Shown here in pieces: positions 22,517 through 36,065 of a stretch of DNA of 64,000 nucleotides. Below the pieces are notes generated by a model. It did not search any database. It was not told where the DNA came from and saw nothing but the letters and a program-made list of their open reading frames with translations. The number at the start of each line of letters is the position of its first letter. Position 1 is the stretch's first letter. The stretch lies in contig JAEHOE010000058.1 of NCBI GenBank assembly GCA_016858145.1, positions 496,001-560,000 of the forward strand, in the 5' to 3' direction. This DNA comes from Edaphochlamys debaryana (lineage: Eukaryota > Chlorophyta > Chlorophyceae > Chlamydomonadales). The position numbers were made by a program, and so were the translations under genes.

Positions 22517-24068
22517 GCGGCCGGCGGCTGGCCGTGCTGCACCATCTCAGGGGGGGGCTGCTGCCTTTGGGCATCGGCTTGAGCGACAGGGGACGGGGGG
22601 CCCTCAAGTTGGGGAGGAGCTTGAGCAGGAGGAGGGGGAGGAAGGGGCGAGACGGGGAGGGTGGTCAGCGGGCGTTGGGGGCCTAGGTACAACACAAGAG
22701 AGAGAATGACCGGGACGCTTTGTCGCTAGCACGACAGCAGGCGAGGCGGGGAACTGAGACGGATCCAAGGCTGCGGCTTTGCCCGGCTCCAGGTGGCCGT
22801 GCTTGCTTGGCTCGTCACTCGATTTTGCGGGCGTTGATGCTCGGGGCAACTTCCCTGGGGCCTGGGCTGCGTTGCTGATTGGCAGTTGATTTGGTTGGGT
22901 GCATCTGCGTGAGCAGCGGGGCCCCAAGCCAGGCCCGATGCAGGCTACTGTTGGGTCGCCGCGGAGTTTTGCGGGGTGTCCGCAGGCGAGCTTGAGCTTG
23001 GGGAGCAGCGTTTGGGGCGTGCTTCGGGCGGTTCGCGAAGAAGCGTTGGGCTGTTTGGGTTTCGTGCCGATGGATTTGCGATGAATAAATGAGTATCGAA
23101 AGCGGGTATAGGATTCAGGCCGTGGACGGGTGGACAGGGATTGCCGGGCTGCTGGGCGTTGTGTGTATGAGCGCTGAAGCGGGCCCACATGTGGAGGGCA
23201 CGTGCCCTGGCCGTTGGAGCCGGCATGCCGGAGGCAGCCCAGGGTTGAGGGCCAGGGTGTGGGGAAAGCGCGCGGAGCAGATCGCGCGCGAGGCGGAACG
23301 GTGCAAGGCATTCTGTCCCGCTGGGGTGCAAACTGAGACGTCATCATAGACCGTTTCCCGCCAGTGCCGGTCGGCGCCGGAGGGCGTAAGGGAGCGCGGT
23401 GCTTCCTGTCCGCGCGCAAGACTCCTCGCCAGGGGTCACCCCGCTTCTCCTCACCGCCCTCAGCCCTGGTGCGTACGGCACACGGCAGGCAACTATGCGC
23501 CGTACAACCGCATGCGTTACAACCCCCAGACCGCCGGCACTGCAGATCCGCCAACCAGCTGGGGCCAGAGCCCTCAACCAACCAGCTACCGGCTACTGTT
23601 CGGCTACTGTAGTACCCATGCGCTCGACCTGGCCGCCAGATGCACCCCCAATCCCACCTCACCGCCAGCCCTGCGTCCATCCTCCTCCCTCCTGCCATGC
23701 GCGTGCACACCCCCTCGCCCCTCCCTCCTCCCTCCTGGACCTGCCCCCGCTTAACCTGACCTACCGGTAGGTCCCTCAGTTATTGGGTTCATCTTCTTCC
23801 TCCCTGACAATGCCCCTGCCGCTGACCGCAGCACTGTGCAATACCAAATCGTGCCCGAAGCCAGCACGGAACAGGAGAGCGATGGCCTCCTCTCGCCCCT
23901 ACATCCAGCAGCACATCCGGCAAGACGCGCCTCGTCTGGTGGGACACCGCGCACGAAGCCAGTCGCTCTATGCTGCGCCCCTCTGCCGCTCACGCAGTGC
24001 CGCCGAGGTGCAGCCGCTCCGTCAGGCTCCCCGCATCCGCCACGCCGCCCAGGCACGAGCGGGTGCGC
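22517..24068. other. Intergenic region between convergent genes
   Basis: About 1.55 kb between two stop codons that face each other, so it is 3' UTR of both genes plus spacer. A minus-strand TGTAA (rc of 23518-23522), the usual chlorophyte poly(A) signal, could serve the DUF1772-like gene. A plus-strand AATAAA is near 23085. No gene is supported. Confidence 0.45.
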
Positions 24069-25910
24069 TCACTTCCTGTGGGTCTTGGCCAGAGCCACCA
24101 CCTGCCGGGGAGCGGTACGGCGGAGGGGTCATGTGTTGGGGCGGCGAGGGAGGGAGAGGGCAGCATGCAAGCAGGCGAACCGGGCGCAGACACTTCGGAT
24201 GAAGTGCCCCTCCACGGGTTCAAGACCGGAGCACCCGGGTAGCCCAGGCGAGGGCGGCAACAATCCTCGGCATCTCACCCCGCCCGAGGCCAGACCCTTC
24301 GGCTGGTGCTCCAGACACTCCTGCCACCGCCACAGCTGTCCCCGCCCATTCCACCCACACGCGTTCACCCGTGCCGCCCTTCCCTTCCCCCACCCTCTAC
24401 AGTGCAAACATGTCTCCTCCCCCCCCTTCCTTCCCGCCCTTTGCTGCCCCCCCTTCCCCCCCTTTGCCTCCCTCCCCTCCCCACCATGATGCCGGTGCCG
24501 GCCGCCATGAGGGCCACCCGCACATAGCCGTGCTTCACCAGGCCTGGGGGGGAGGCGAGGGGAGAGGTGAGGCTCCAGGGGTAGGTCGGGATAGCTTGGC
24601 GGTGGGATGGGGCGAGAACTGCAGGTGTGCAGCCCACACCCCGGTCCTTCGAGCGCACGCCCCCCTTGGTGCTAGCCGAAGCCCAGTGCGCGCCGCCCTG
24701 GTAAGGCGGCCTTGGCGGCGGCCCCCTGGCGGCAGCCCGCGCCCGTGCTCACTCGCGATCCGGCCCGGCGGCGGCGCGGTGCCGCTGGCTCCCGCCGCAA
24801 AGATGGCCTCACAGTCCGGCTTCACCAGGAAGTGGCTGCGGCGGGGAGGGGGACACGGACAGACACGTCAGGGCCTCAGGGGGCGTCACCGTTGTGCGAG
24901 CAAGGAGGGGCCTTGGTACCACGCTCCACCAACACAAGTGGCTGTCTCGTACAGCCCTGCTGCAGGTCTGGGTCTGTGGGGCTGGGTCTGTGGGGCTGGG
25001 TCTGTGGGGCTGGGTCGGTGGGGCTGGGCCCGGGTGTGGGTGGGGTCTCACGTGTAGGGCACGACGCTGGCCAGCAGGGCGGCGGAGGCGAGCCACATGT
25101 TCTGGAGGCTGGGGTCGGTGCTCTTGAGCGCCTGGGCGGCGGCGGCTGCGGGGCGGGGCGGGGTGGGATGGGGTGTAGGAAGGAGGCGGGGAGGGGGGAA
25201 GGGGTTGGGTGGTCATGATGACGCGCTGGGGTGGGGTGGGAGGGGGTGAGTGCTTTGCGTTTCGTCCTGCCCTGCCTGCCCCCCCCCCACCCTGATGCTC
25301 TTGCCCTACCACCTCCATGCATTGGTGGGCTGGCACCGTGCCCTCGTTGCACCTCCCCTCGACCTGTTAGCTGACGCAATCCACGCTCCCGTCGACCTGG
25401 CCCCCCTCCCCTCCCGCAGTCGCCGGACCCACCCCCCGTGCCCACGCCGATGTAGGCCAGGTGGATGGGGAGGGTGGAGCCCATCACCTGAGGGGAAGGG
25501 AGGGGACGTGGAGGGGAATGCACAAGCGGGGTGAGGGTCGCCGCGCGGCCGGAGCAAGCCGAGTGCAAGCGCGAGCACGCAAGCCTCCAACTCCAAGCGC
25601 GCAGCGGGGTGCGGCCGGGGCAGGTCGCGGAGGGGGGCTGGAGCGCGCAGCGGCCCCAGCCCCTGCCCCCTCGCGCATTGCACTCCTGGGCTCTGCCAAC
25701 GCGCGCTGAGGCAGCTGCGCGTGCTCTTACGCCCGATCGGAGTTTCCGGAGCGGTTCCGGCGCGGTCTCGGGGCGCACCTTCTTGAGATCCTTCGCCACG
25801 GCCGTCTCCTGAAATTTCGACAGCATCAGGCTCGTGATGGCGACCGACGAGCTCACGGCAATGCCCGAACTCGCCGCGATACACCCGTACACGTGTTCCG
25901 AAGCGACCAT
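24069..25910 (-). CDS. Small four-helix membrane protein, DUF1772-like
   Basis: Six exons: 25779-25910, 25433-25487, 25052-25145, 24753-24835, 24485-24543 and 24069-24101. They give 151 residues. Four hydrophobic segments can be seen: CIAASSGIAVSSSVAITSL, LPIHLAYIGVGTGAAA, LASAALLASVVPYTHFLV and GYVRVALMAAGTGIMVVAL. The order and the signature NMWLASAALLASVVPYT followed by a short charged loop resemble DUF1772, a family that includes anthrone oxygenase-like and other small membrane proteins. The last exon encodes only VVALAKTHRK and the stop. The start ATG at 25910 is the first in the exon that suits the first helix. Family assignment is tentative; the exon chain is well supported by frame and splice signals. 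Confidence 0.8.
24968..25028. repeat. Tandem repeat, 15-bp unit, in an intron of the DUF1772-like gene
   Basis: About four copies of GGGTCTGTGGGGCTG lie in the intron 24836-25051. They are G-rich on the plus strand and so pyrimidine-rich in the transcript, close to the branch/acceptor side of no exon in particular. Confidence 0.75.
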
Positions 25911-26569
25911 CTCGGAAGCGGCTATCTCTGTGCTGGGAATGCGGATTCCGAGTGGGTGAGGCGTCCGCGAGCTAAACGATGTTTGCTTGTGTCGGCTGTG
26001 TGTTCTTGCTGGAATGCGTCGCGAGTTTTTGGGCTTACACAGGCGCTCGTCGACCAGGCTCGCCACACCACGCCGTGCCGTGCCGTGCCGTGCCGTGCTT
26101 CCCCCTTGCCACCCTCCACGACACCCTCCTTGGCATAACGGTATGACAACCTGCAGCCCTGCGCCAGTAAGCCCATCCAAAAGACGCCCGGTTCTTGGCG
26201 CATACACGATCACGGACGCCCTAGCATTTGTACAGACGCAAACCGTCCCTACGCCCTGTGGTACGACCCTACGTACACAGATGCCGTCCGTCACAGTCCA
26301 CGTGCACAGTGTGCCTTCGTCTTGTGAGCTGAACCACACCATTCCGCATGCTATTACCGTCACCCCATCATAGCCCCTCACATAGAGTATCATAGCTATA
26401 CACACACCCGCGCTCCTCTCTCACCCTCCATCACCACCCGCTCCACCCACGGCCCCCGCTACCACTATCCCCGCTACCACTACCCCCGCCGCTACTTCCG
26501 CTCTCCCACCCTGTCCATCACCACCCCCGCTGCCTCCGCCGCTACTCCCCCTGCCCCTACTCCCAACCG
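25911..26569. other. Intergenic region with GCCGT microsatellite
   Basis: About 660 bp between the DUF1772-like start and the stop of the large disordered-protein gene, both on the minus strand. It holds five copies of GCCGT at 26072-26098. A minus-strand TGTAA (near 26035) may be a poly(A) signal for the upstream gene. No ORF of interest. Confidence 0.5.
26072..26098. repeat. (GCCGT)5 microsatellite
   Basis: Five perfect pentanucleotide copies plus two bases, in intergenic DNA upstream of the DUF1772-like gene. Confidence 0.9.
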
Positions 26570-29500
26570 CTACCACTTGGACGGCGGCAGCCCCCCGATG
26601 TCGTCCAGCTGGGAGGCCATGGCGGCCGCCGAGGCGCTGCCGCCGCCGTCGTCAGGCTCCAGGGGCATGCGCTGGGGGGGGGAGAGGGGGAGGGGCGAGG
26701 AGGGGGAGGAGGAGGGAATGGGTGAGGCGGGCCCAGTCCACGCTTGGCCTGTCAGCGGCATTACCAAGCTGACCAAGCTAGACCTGCTGACCCCCCCGCC
26801 CGTGGGCTGAGCCCACAAACCGCGTCCGCCGGAGCTTCTGTTCGCCCACAACACGCTCCCGAGTCCCAGCCCGTTCCGGAGTGGCCCTCAGCCCTGAAGT
26901 ACCGGTACCCCCCACCCCCGCCTCTTCCCCAGCTCACCCTCTCGGGTATCTTGTCGATGTCCTGCCCCCGCACCAGCGTGGCGGTCTTGTTGAGCCCGCC
27001 CCGCATCATGGACCGCATCATGGTGGAGCCGGGGGAGGAGGCGGCGGGGGAGGCCGTGCCGTCGCCGCCGCCGCCGCCGCCGCCGCTGGGCCGGGTGCCG
27101 GGGCCGCTGGGGCGGGGAGGGCCGCCGCCGCCGCCCTGACAGGATGTGTGTGTGTGTGGGGGGGGGGGAAAAGGTTCTAGTCAGATGACAGCAGGGCGGA
27201 ACATCACACCCACGCGTAAGCAAGGGGGTGCCACACAGGCCCGATCGTCCATGCTCTGGCCTCCGTCGCACCCCAAGGCCCTCAGCTCTATTCGTACCCC
27301 ACCTCCCGTCTCTCCCCTTCTGCCATCCTCCCCACAAACACCTCCCACCCCCGCAGCCCCCCCCCCACCTGCGCCCACGTGGCCAGGGAGCCCACCACCT
27401 CGGACCCCGCGCCGCCGCCGCTGCGGCCCCAGGCGGTGGGGCCGGAGGGGCTGCTGCCGCCGCTGGCGGCCGCCGCCGCCGCCGCCTGCGCCGTGCGGGT
27501 GCGTATGGAGGCCATGAGGTCCTCCCCCTCCGCCTGGAAGCCCGCGGGGGAGCCCGCGCCCAGGTCGGCGTGGATGGTGCTGCTCAGGCGGCTGGTCCTG
27601 GGGGAAGCAGGGAGCGGGGTAGAGCGGGGGGGGGGGGGTATTGGGGGGGGGCTAGGGAGGGGCATGGGGCGTAGCTGCATGCACGCGGAAGGCAATCAGA
27701 GGCCCGAAAGTGGCAGGCCGCCCCCTCGGGCCCATGTGCAACCGCACCCCTGCCCGAACCGCAGGCGCTCACTTGTTGAGGGAGGGGCGGCTCTGTGCGG
27801 ACACGGGCCCCCCCGCGGGGCTGTTGCGCTCCGACAGGTCCCCGCCCGCACCGCCGCCGCTGAACTCGGGCCGCGGCGAGGGCGGCTCGATGGGCCGCGG
27901 CAGGGGCGGCCGCCCCCGGGGGGCCCCCGCTCCCCCTCCCCCAACGGAGGAGGTGCGGCGGGTGAATGAGCCCATGGGGGAGCCTCCCGAGCCCCCCAGG
28001 TCCACGGACTGCACCGTGTCGGCTGGGTCGGGGGCCTTGGGCGCATCGCCGTCCTCGAACGACACCATCTCCTGGATCTGGGGTGGAGGGGTAGGGGGGT
28101 TGGGGAGGGGTGGGGGTGGGGGTGGGAAGGGGTGGGGAGGGGTGGGGAGGGTGGTTGGAGGGGACCAGGTCTGAAGGCTGGGGTGAGGTAGGGGTAGGGG
28201 TAGGGGTGGGACCGTGCGAGCGGCAGCACCGGGCCGCGATGCCGCCTGCTTGAGGGCAAGGGCACGCGGCACGGAACGACTGCAGCCACAGCCCCTGCCC
28301 CCCCTGCACCCCCCAGGGCCCCACCCGCCCGGGCACCCCCCCCCCTCCCCTCCCCCACCTCTGCGCCCTGCGTGCGGGCCATGCTGCGGCCCCGCAGTGA
28401 GGACATGAGCCGAGCCACGATGCCCGACTTGGGGGAGTCTTGGGGGGGGGGAGAGCGTGTTGGGGGGCGAGGTGGGGACCGCATGGATAGGCACACGGAG
28501 TTAAGAGGTCCCCAGTGTAGTTCCTCACCCCGCCCCAACACACGCGGCTGACCCCCTGGTCTGTAAGGACTGCCTTGCGGGCGCCCCAGTGAAGGCCTCG
28601 GGACGCCTAGGCCCATGCATCCTCCTTCCATGTCCTGTCCCCAGCTAGTTCGAATCCGCCAGCTCACCTCCCGTGTTGGAGGTGCGGCTGGGACCCGACG
28701 GCTCCACGCCGCCGGCGCCAGCGCCGCCGCCGCTGGATCGCGCAGCGGAGGCCCGGGGCGTGCCGCTGCCGCTGCCGCCGCCGCTGCCGGCCGCGTCGTC
28801 CTCCGCCGCCGCGCCCCCGCCGCTGGCGTTGCTGGCGCGGGGGGACTTGCGAATGGAGGCCGAGGGGGAGCGGGAGCGGGCCCTGGGGACGTGGTCGACA
28901 CGGAGGGAAGAAAATAAGCGACGCATGAGGGCGGGGATCACACGTCCTCGCAACCATCCCTTGTGCCGATTTCTACCCACCCAGCCCAGCCCAGCTCCCA
29001 CTCCCGATCCTCCAGACCCGGCCCCAACCCACACAAGGCCCCAACCAGCCCCAACCCACCAACTAGACGCTATGGGCCTACCACTCCTCAGCCTCTCCCC
29101 ACCTGACCCCAGCCCACACGCTCCCTCCTCTCCCCTCCCCCCACGGCCCTTCCCCCCCCGCCCCCACCTGGACAGGCTGTGCTTGAGTCGGTCCAGGGCG
29201 CTCATCTTGACGCTCTTCCCCACCGGCGTGCCGCCCTTCTTGCCGCCCTCCTCCCCGCCCTCGCCCTCCTCGTCCCCCTCGGGGGTGGCCTCCAGGCGGG
29301 GGGCCTTGCTGGCCTTGCCCCCCGCGCCCCCGTCCGAGCCCTCGGGCCCCCCACCGCCGCCGCCACGTGATGAGGCTGCGGCCTCCGCGGCCCGCTGCTG
29401 CACCACGTTGGAGAGGGCGGCCAGCTTCTCCAGGTACTTGGCCTTGGCGCCCTCCAGGGGGGGCCCGGCAGCGCCCTTTTTGCCCTTCTTGGCCGCCTGG

Positions 29501-32500
29501 GGGGCGGGCGGAGTGGGATCGGGTGGGGTGGAGAGGGAGAAAGTGGGTTGGGAGCGGGGCGGGCATCAGGCTCGCCGTGTCGCCCCGCAGCCCGACACAG
29601 CCAAGGCAATGCCGCCTCGCGCCCAAGCACAACAAGCCCTTTTTACTTCGGCGCAGACCCCAAGGAATCGCACCCTTCGCGCCCGCTACCCCCACCCCAG
29701 CCCCACCGCGCTCAGCCCACCCACCCCCCACCCCCCACGCTCACCTTGCCCTTCTTGCCCTTCTTCCCCTTGCCCTCGGTGGCCGCAGCGCTCGACGCCT
29801 CCGACGCCAGCTCCTGGCTCGAGTCCATCCCCGCGCCGCCGCCGCCCGAGCCGCGGCCGCCGCCGCTCGCCTCGCCGCCCTCCCCGCCCTCCACCCCCTC
29901 CAGCCCGCCGCTCCCCGCCGCGTCCAGCGCCTCCGCCACCTCCGCCTCATCCATTGTCTGGCTCTTGCGCCTGCCCAGCAGCTTGCCCAGGAGGCCCCCG
30001 GCGCCTTTCTTGCCGGTAAGGGACTTGTTCTGCTTGCCGCCGCGGGCGGGGGAGCCGGGCGCGGAGCCGGCGGCGCTGCCCCGGGGCGTCTCCACGTACG
30101 TGAGCTCGCCCTCCTCGCCGCGGGCCTCGGGGGGTGCGTCTTGAAGGGTCTCAGGGGCGCCGTCGGGGTGGGCGAGGGGGGCGTCGGTGGAGGGCCGGGG
30201 CGAGGGCCGGGTGGAGCCGGGCTTGCTGCCGCGCAGGGAGGCCTCGGGGGTGCCCGTGCCGCCGCCAGCGGCGGCTGTGGCGGCGGCGGAGGCCTCGGCG
30301 GCAGCCGCCTCGGCGGCCTTGGCGGCGGCCTTATCCGCCTTGGCCTTATCCTTCTTCTCCTGCTTCTCACGCTTGGCCTGCTCCTTTTTGGCCTTTTTCT
30401 CCTCCGCCTTGGACCGCGGCTTGGAGCCGGGCGTGCCGCCGCCGCCGCCAGCCGGCGCGGCCTCCGCCTCGTCGTCCTCGTCCTCCTCCTCGCTGTCCTC
30501 AATCATCTCCGGCTCCGCCTCATCCCCCGCGGCCGCCGCCGCCTCGCCCTCAGCCGCCTCAGCTTCGCCATCGACGGCCTTGCCCTTCTTGCCCTTGTCC
30601 TTCTTCTTCTTATCCTTGGGCTTATCCTTGTCCTTCTTCTCCTTATCGCTGGCGCTGCTGAAGCCCAGGCTGGCGGTCATCTGCTTGGCGCGGCCCACGG
30701 TGCGCTCCCACCACTTGCCCTTGCCCTTGGCGGTGGCGCTGGCGCCGGCGGCGTCGAGGGAGGCCTGGCCCTCGGCGGCGGTGCTGTCGCCGCCCTCAGC
30801 CTTCTCCTCGCCGCCCTCACCCTCCTCCTCGTCCTCCTCGCTGGCAGCCTCCTCCTCACCCTCCGCGCCCTCCTCCCCGGCCTTGGCCTTCTTCTTCTTC
30901 TTCTTCTTTTTGGCCTTCTTGTCGCCGGCGCCGGCCTCCGTGCGGCCCGTGGACTTAAGGCCGGTGGCGTTGAGCAGGCTGCGCCAGAGCCCCTTGCCAC
31001 GGCCGGTGCCGGTGCCAGTACCGGCCGCAGCGTCCGAGCCGGCCTCGGCCTCGGGCTTCTCCTCGCCCTCGTCCTCCTCGTCCTCGTCCTCGCTTGCAGC
31101 CTCGTCCTCGCCCTCCTCGCCGCCCTTGGCCTTCTTCTTCTTCTTCTTCTTGGCCTTCTTGCCCTCGCCCTCAGCGCCGGGCTCGGCGTCCTCGTCCTCG
31201 TCGCTGCCGCCAGCTTGAGGCTTGCCGCGGCGCCAGAACTTGAGGCGGCTCCTGAGCCGCCGGGTCTTCTTGGCGTTGCCCTCGCCGCCCTCCTCGCCGC
31301 TCTCCTCGCCCTCCTCCTCGTCCTCGCCCTCCTCGTCGCCGGTCTCGCCCTCGTCGCCGTGCGCCTTAGCCTTCTTAGCCTTCTTCTTAGCCTTAGCCTT
31401 TTCCTTTTTGGCCTTCTCCTTGGCTTTGGCCTCGGCCTTGGCCTTAGCCTTGGCGTCCTTCTTGGCCTGCTTCTTGGCCGCCTTGCGGGCGGCCTTGGCG
31501 GCGGCTTTGGCGGCGGCCTTGTCGGGGTCGCCGCCGTCATCCTCCTCCTCCTCCTCCTGGCTCTCAGAGGGCTCGGAAACGTCCTCGTCCTCGTCCTCCG
31601 CCTCGGCGGCTGCGGCGTCTTGGTCGCTGCCCTCCTCGGCGTCACCTCGCTTCTTGCGGCCAGTCTTCTTGCTCTTCTTCTTGGCCTTGCCCTTGCTCTT
31701 GTGCTTGTCCTTGTGCTTGTGCTTGCCCCTGCCGCCCTCCTCGTCGTCGGTGTCATGGGCTCCGTCGGACGCCTCCTCGTCACTGGGGTGGCGGTGGCCG
31801 TGGCCCTTGCGGTGGTGGCGGTGGCGGTGGTGGCGGTGGCGGTGGCGGTGATGGCCAGACTCGGCCTCACTGACCTCCTCCTTCTCTTTCTCCTCCTCCT
31901 CCTCCTCCTCGCCCTCGCCTTTGCCCTCCTCAGCGCCCTCCTCGCCCTCCTCGCCGCCAGCCTTCTTCTTCCGGCCGCGGCGGCGCTTGCCTGCCGCCAG
32001 CTCGCCCTCCTCGCCTCCGCCCGCCGCCCCCTCTGCCCCGGGCTCGCCTTCGCCGCCAGCGGCAGACGCGCCGCCAGCGGAGGCCCGCAGCTGCCCGCCG
32101 CTTCGCCCATGCTTACGGCTTCCGCTGCGGCGGCGGCGGGAGTGCCGCCGCCGCCTTGAGTGGGAGCGCGAGTGGGACCGAGACACGGACCTGGACTTTG
32201 ACCGCGTCCCCCGCCGCTTGGACCGGGAGCGAGACCGGGACCGGGAGGCCCGCCGGGAGCGGCTGCGCGAGCCGCGGTGGCGGCTGCGGCTGTGGCTGGC
32301 GCTGCGGTGCCGCCGCCGCTTCTTGTGCCGGCCGCGGCGCTCCTCCTCGCCCTCCTCGCCGCTCGTCGCAGCCTCGGCATCGCTGCTGGTGGTTTCGGAG
32401 CTGCCGCTGCTGCCGCTGCTGGTGGCGAAGGCGTCGCTGTCGCCGCGGGCGCGGCGCCACCACCGCACGGGGTTGAAACGGCGCAACAGCCGACGCATCA

Positions 32501-35500
32501 TCTTCTCAGCGCCGCGAGGTCGCTTGCGACCGCTACTGGTAGTGCTGCTGCCGCTGAAGTAGCTGCTGGCATCGCTAGCCGTGTAGCTCTCGGTCTCAGA
32601 GCCGGACTCCGACTCGCTCTCCTCCGTCGAGGACGAGGACTCGTCGCTGTAGGGCTCGGTCTGCACCTCGCCCTTGCCCGCCTGCAGCCGCTTCTCCTTG
32701 ACGTACGTGACCGCGACCTCGTGCTTAGTCAGGTCGACGACGAACACGGGCGCGAGCGGCGACTCCATCCGGCGCCGATCGCGACGCTGAGCCGCGAGCG
32801 CGATGGGCTGCGGCACGAGGCCCTGCTGCTGGTAGCCGTTGTACGGCACGAGCGCGACGTTCTTGATGCGGCCAAAGGCGTCCGTGACGTAGGTGACGCC
32901 GCTGGGGTGGTAGAAGAGCGGCGCCTGCGGGCCCTCGGTCAGCACCTGCACGGGGGCCTGGGACAGGTGCTGGCGCCGCATGGCCTCCTGGCGGGCAGCG
33001 TCCATGGCCTGGGGGAGGCAGCGACGGGAGGCGGGCAGGGCGCGTGGAGGGAGAGGGGTGGGTAGGGTGGGCGGCGTGGTGGCAGCTGGTGTTGAGGGGT
33101 CAAAGGGCAGCGGCCTTACTCAGCATAGGCAGCAGGCGTGTCAGAGCCTTTTCGTCTACCGCACGGCGATCTGTGCTCACGCTGCTTCACATCAAGCAGG
33201 CATGCTGGGTTCCCCCGGCAACCAACCTCCTCAGCACCCCCTTCCCTCCCCTCCGCCCTCCCTTCCTCCTCCCCACCTGCATAATGGCTCCCACGGGCAC
33301 GTGCTCCAGCGGCAGAGGCTGCGCGGCGCCCGCCGTGGCCACGTGCGCCGCCAGGCCCGGCTGGAACGGTACGGCCGCCAGCGGGCCCTGCCGTACGGCG
33401 TCGTCCAGCGGTACGGCGGGTACGAAGGGTGCCAGCATGGCCTGAAGCGCCGGCGAGGGACCACCGCTGGTGAGCGCCGCCTGATAGAGATCCTGCACAC
33501 CGGCAGGGTGGGGGCAACGGGTCAGACATGGAGCGGGTCAACCCTCTGGTTCCCCTGGGCGTGCCCTCGTGCACTCGCTTGCATGCCGTTCTGCTTTCAA
33601 CCCTCCGTGATGCAGCTGGGCAACAGGGCCACATCCAGCAAGCCCGGCCCCCTGCTTAGACTCAAAGCTGACGCTGTCTTTCTGCCACACATTGCTTGAT
33701 CCCACAGGCGACATCCAGCTACAGCACACATTGCTTGATCCCAACAGATTACCCACCCCGAAGCAAGCCTTGTCCCCTGCCCTTGCCCTTGCCCTTTCAA
33801 CCGCCCAACCGTCAGCCCGCCGCCCCGCTTCGCGCCACCCCCACCTGCAGCTCCGCCTGCTCCGCCCGCTCCGCCTGCGAGAAGCCCAGCACGTCGCCGT
33901 GGGACTTGCGCCGCGGCTGCTGGTAGTCCGAGGCGGGGTACAGCGTGGAGGCGGCCACAGCGTTGGCCACCGCATTGGCCCCAGCCACGGTGCGGGAGCG
34001 CCACACGGGCCGCCCCAGGCGCTGGTCCCGGCCCCCGACCTGAGCCAGATAGTCGTCGGGACCGGGCAGGATCTCCTCCACAGCGTCTGGGTCCCGGGGC
34101 TGGGCCTGGGCCTGGGCCTGGGCCTGGGGTGGGGGTGCGGCGGAGACCCAGCCGCCGATGGAGGGCGCGCGCTGGTCGGGTTGCGGAGGGGGCTGGCCCG
34201 GGGGCCGGAAGGCGGCCGGCGCGGGGCCGGCGCCGCCGGCCGGGGCGGAGGGCGGGCGGCGCTGGTCTCGCTCTGCGTAGAGCTGGTTGGTGAAGCGCAT
34301 GACGGGTTCCTGGAATGGGGGGAGGCAGGGGGGCAGGGATGAGGGATGAAAGTGGAGCTGATGGGTGGACGAAAAGCTAGCCGCCGTTGATGATCGGCCG
34401 TCAGTCAGCACGCCCCGAACACGTGCGTGTGCTCCTCTGCCGGCCGTCCGAGCCTATGGCGTGTAGTTCGCTAGCGCCGAGCCCCAGCTTTGGTGCCCTC
34501 GGCCCCCCAGCCCACCTGGCCCTTGGCTGCGGGGAAGGCCGGGTCCTCGTACGAGCCCACGGGCAGGTAGGGCGGCTGGGCCGGGGCGTAGGGCGGGGCC
34601 ATGGACGCCGCCTTCTCCGAGCTTATCTTCCTGCAAGTGAGGGGTATCAGGACAGGGAACGGAGGCGTTGCCGTAAGAACCTGAGGACACGCAGTCCAAA
34701 GCTGTGGAGAGCAGACGGGTCAGTCCTGGCGGCCGCTGCCATTTGACGTCAGCCCCAAAGAAGTGTGACCTTGTTGATTCCGCCAATCGCCCTCGGTCCA
34801 TGCCCCAAATAAGTGTGCCAAGTGCCCATCACTCACCAGGCCTTGGCCAGGGCTGTGCGCGTGTGGTCTGGCACCTGCAGCAGCCACTGCTGAATGTTCT
34901 CCGCGCTCGGTGCGTCTTGCTTGCCCAGCCGCTTGCCCTGCGCCGGCGCCAGCTTGGCGGCCGGGGCCACGGCCGGCAGCGCACCGTACCTCCCGCCAGC
35001 GTCGTACAGAAACTCCGGTGGCGGCTCGCCGTACTGCTCCCATTCTGGCCCGTAGCCGTACGGCGGGAAGGCCTTGTCGTACGGCGGTGGCGGCGGTCCG
35101 TCGGGCCGCCGGAAGCGCGGCATCGTGCTGGGGTCCCGCCCATACCACGCCGCCTCTTGCTGGCCAGCTGCCTCGTCCCCCTCCCAGTCCGGACGGCCGC
35201 CGCCCCGCGGCGATCGCCCCATCCCCGGTGGCGGCGTCCCGGTGTGGCGGCGCCATCCCGGCGGCGGCTGGCGCCGCACGTGAGCCCAGGCGGCGGCAGG
35301 GTGCATGTACCACGGCGGCGCGTACGCAGCCGCCAACTCCCATGGCGGGACGCCGTACGGCATGCCGTACCCTCGGTCCCAGGGCCCACCCATGGGCGGC
35401 CCCATGACGGGGGGCATCCCCATCCCCATCCCCATGCCCATCGCCATGCCCATGTCCATCCCGCCCCCTGGGCCCACGCCTAGGCCGTAGATGTCCGGTG

Positions 35501-36016
35501 GCGTGAAGGCCGGATGGCCCTGTGCCATGGCCGCCCGGATCTGGGCGCGGTGCCGGGCCGCCGCGGCGGCGGCACTGGCGCGGAACTCGTGGAGGTCCTG
35601 CCCCGGCCGGGGGAAGTAGGTGACGGCCGGCGGGCCCAGGGGCAAGGCCACAGTGCCCGGGCCCGGCGGTATGATGGCCGGGGGAACGTACGGCGGCGGC
35701 ATGGCGACGGCGGGGAGGAGGGGCAAGGCGGAGTTGACGTACATGGGCTGGCGCTGGGGCGGGGCCTGGCCGGGACCAGGGCCGGGGCCGGGGCCGGGGC
35801 CGGGACCGTAGCCAGGGCCGGGGGCGCCCTGCTGAGGGCCGGGCGCGGGGGGCCCCGAGGCAGACTGGTGATAGACGTGCTGCCCCGGGGGCGGAGGCGG
35901 CGTGCCCGGCCGCTGCTGGCCCGGCGCCTGAGGGTGCGGCTGACCCGGCCCTTGCGGCCCTGCGCCGGGCTGCTGCGTCGCTTGTGCCGGCGCCCGGTCC
36001 TGACCGCCCGCCTGCG

Positions 36017-36065
<49 letters not shown>

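Noticed and set aside
22604..23710. 368-codon minus-strand ORF
   Set aside because: No domain, signal or splice partner. It lies in the 3' region between convergent genes and has the composition of random GC-rich DNA.
24876..26405. 509-codon minus-strand ORF
   Set aside because: It contains the true first exon of the DUF1772-like gene but then runs through introns with GTGCGC and GTGGGT donors. The spliced model matches a family layout and the long one does not.
29367..32159. 930-codon plus-strand ORF, very Leu/Ala-rich
   Set aside because: It is the antisense shadow of the Lys/Glu-rich exon 7 of the giant minus-strand gene. GAG/AAG codons read backwards give Leu runs.
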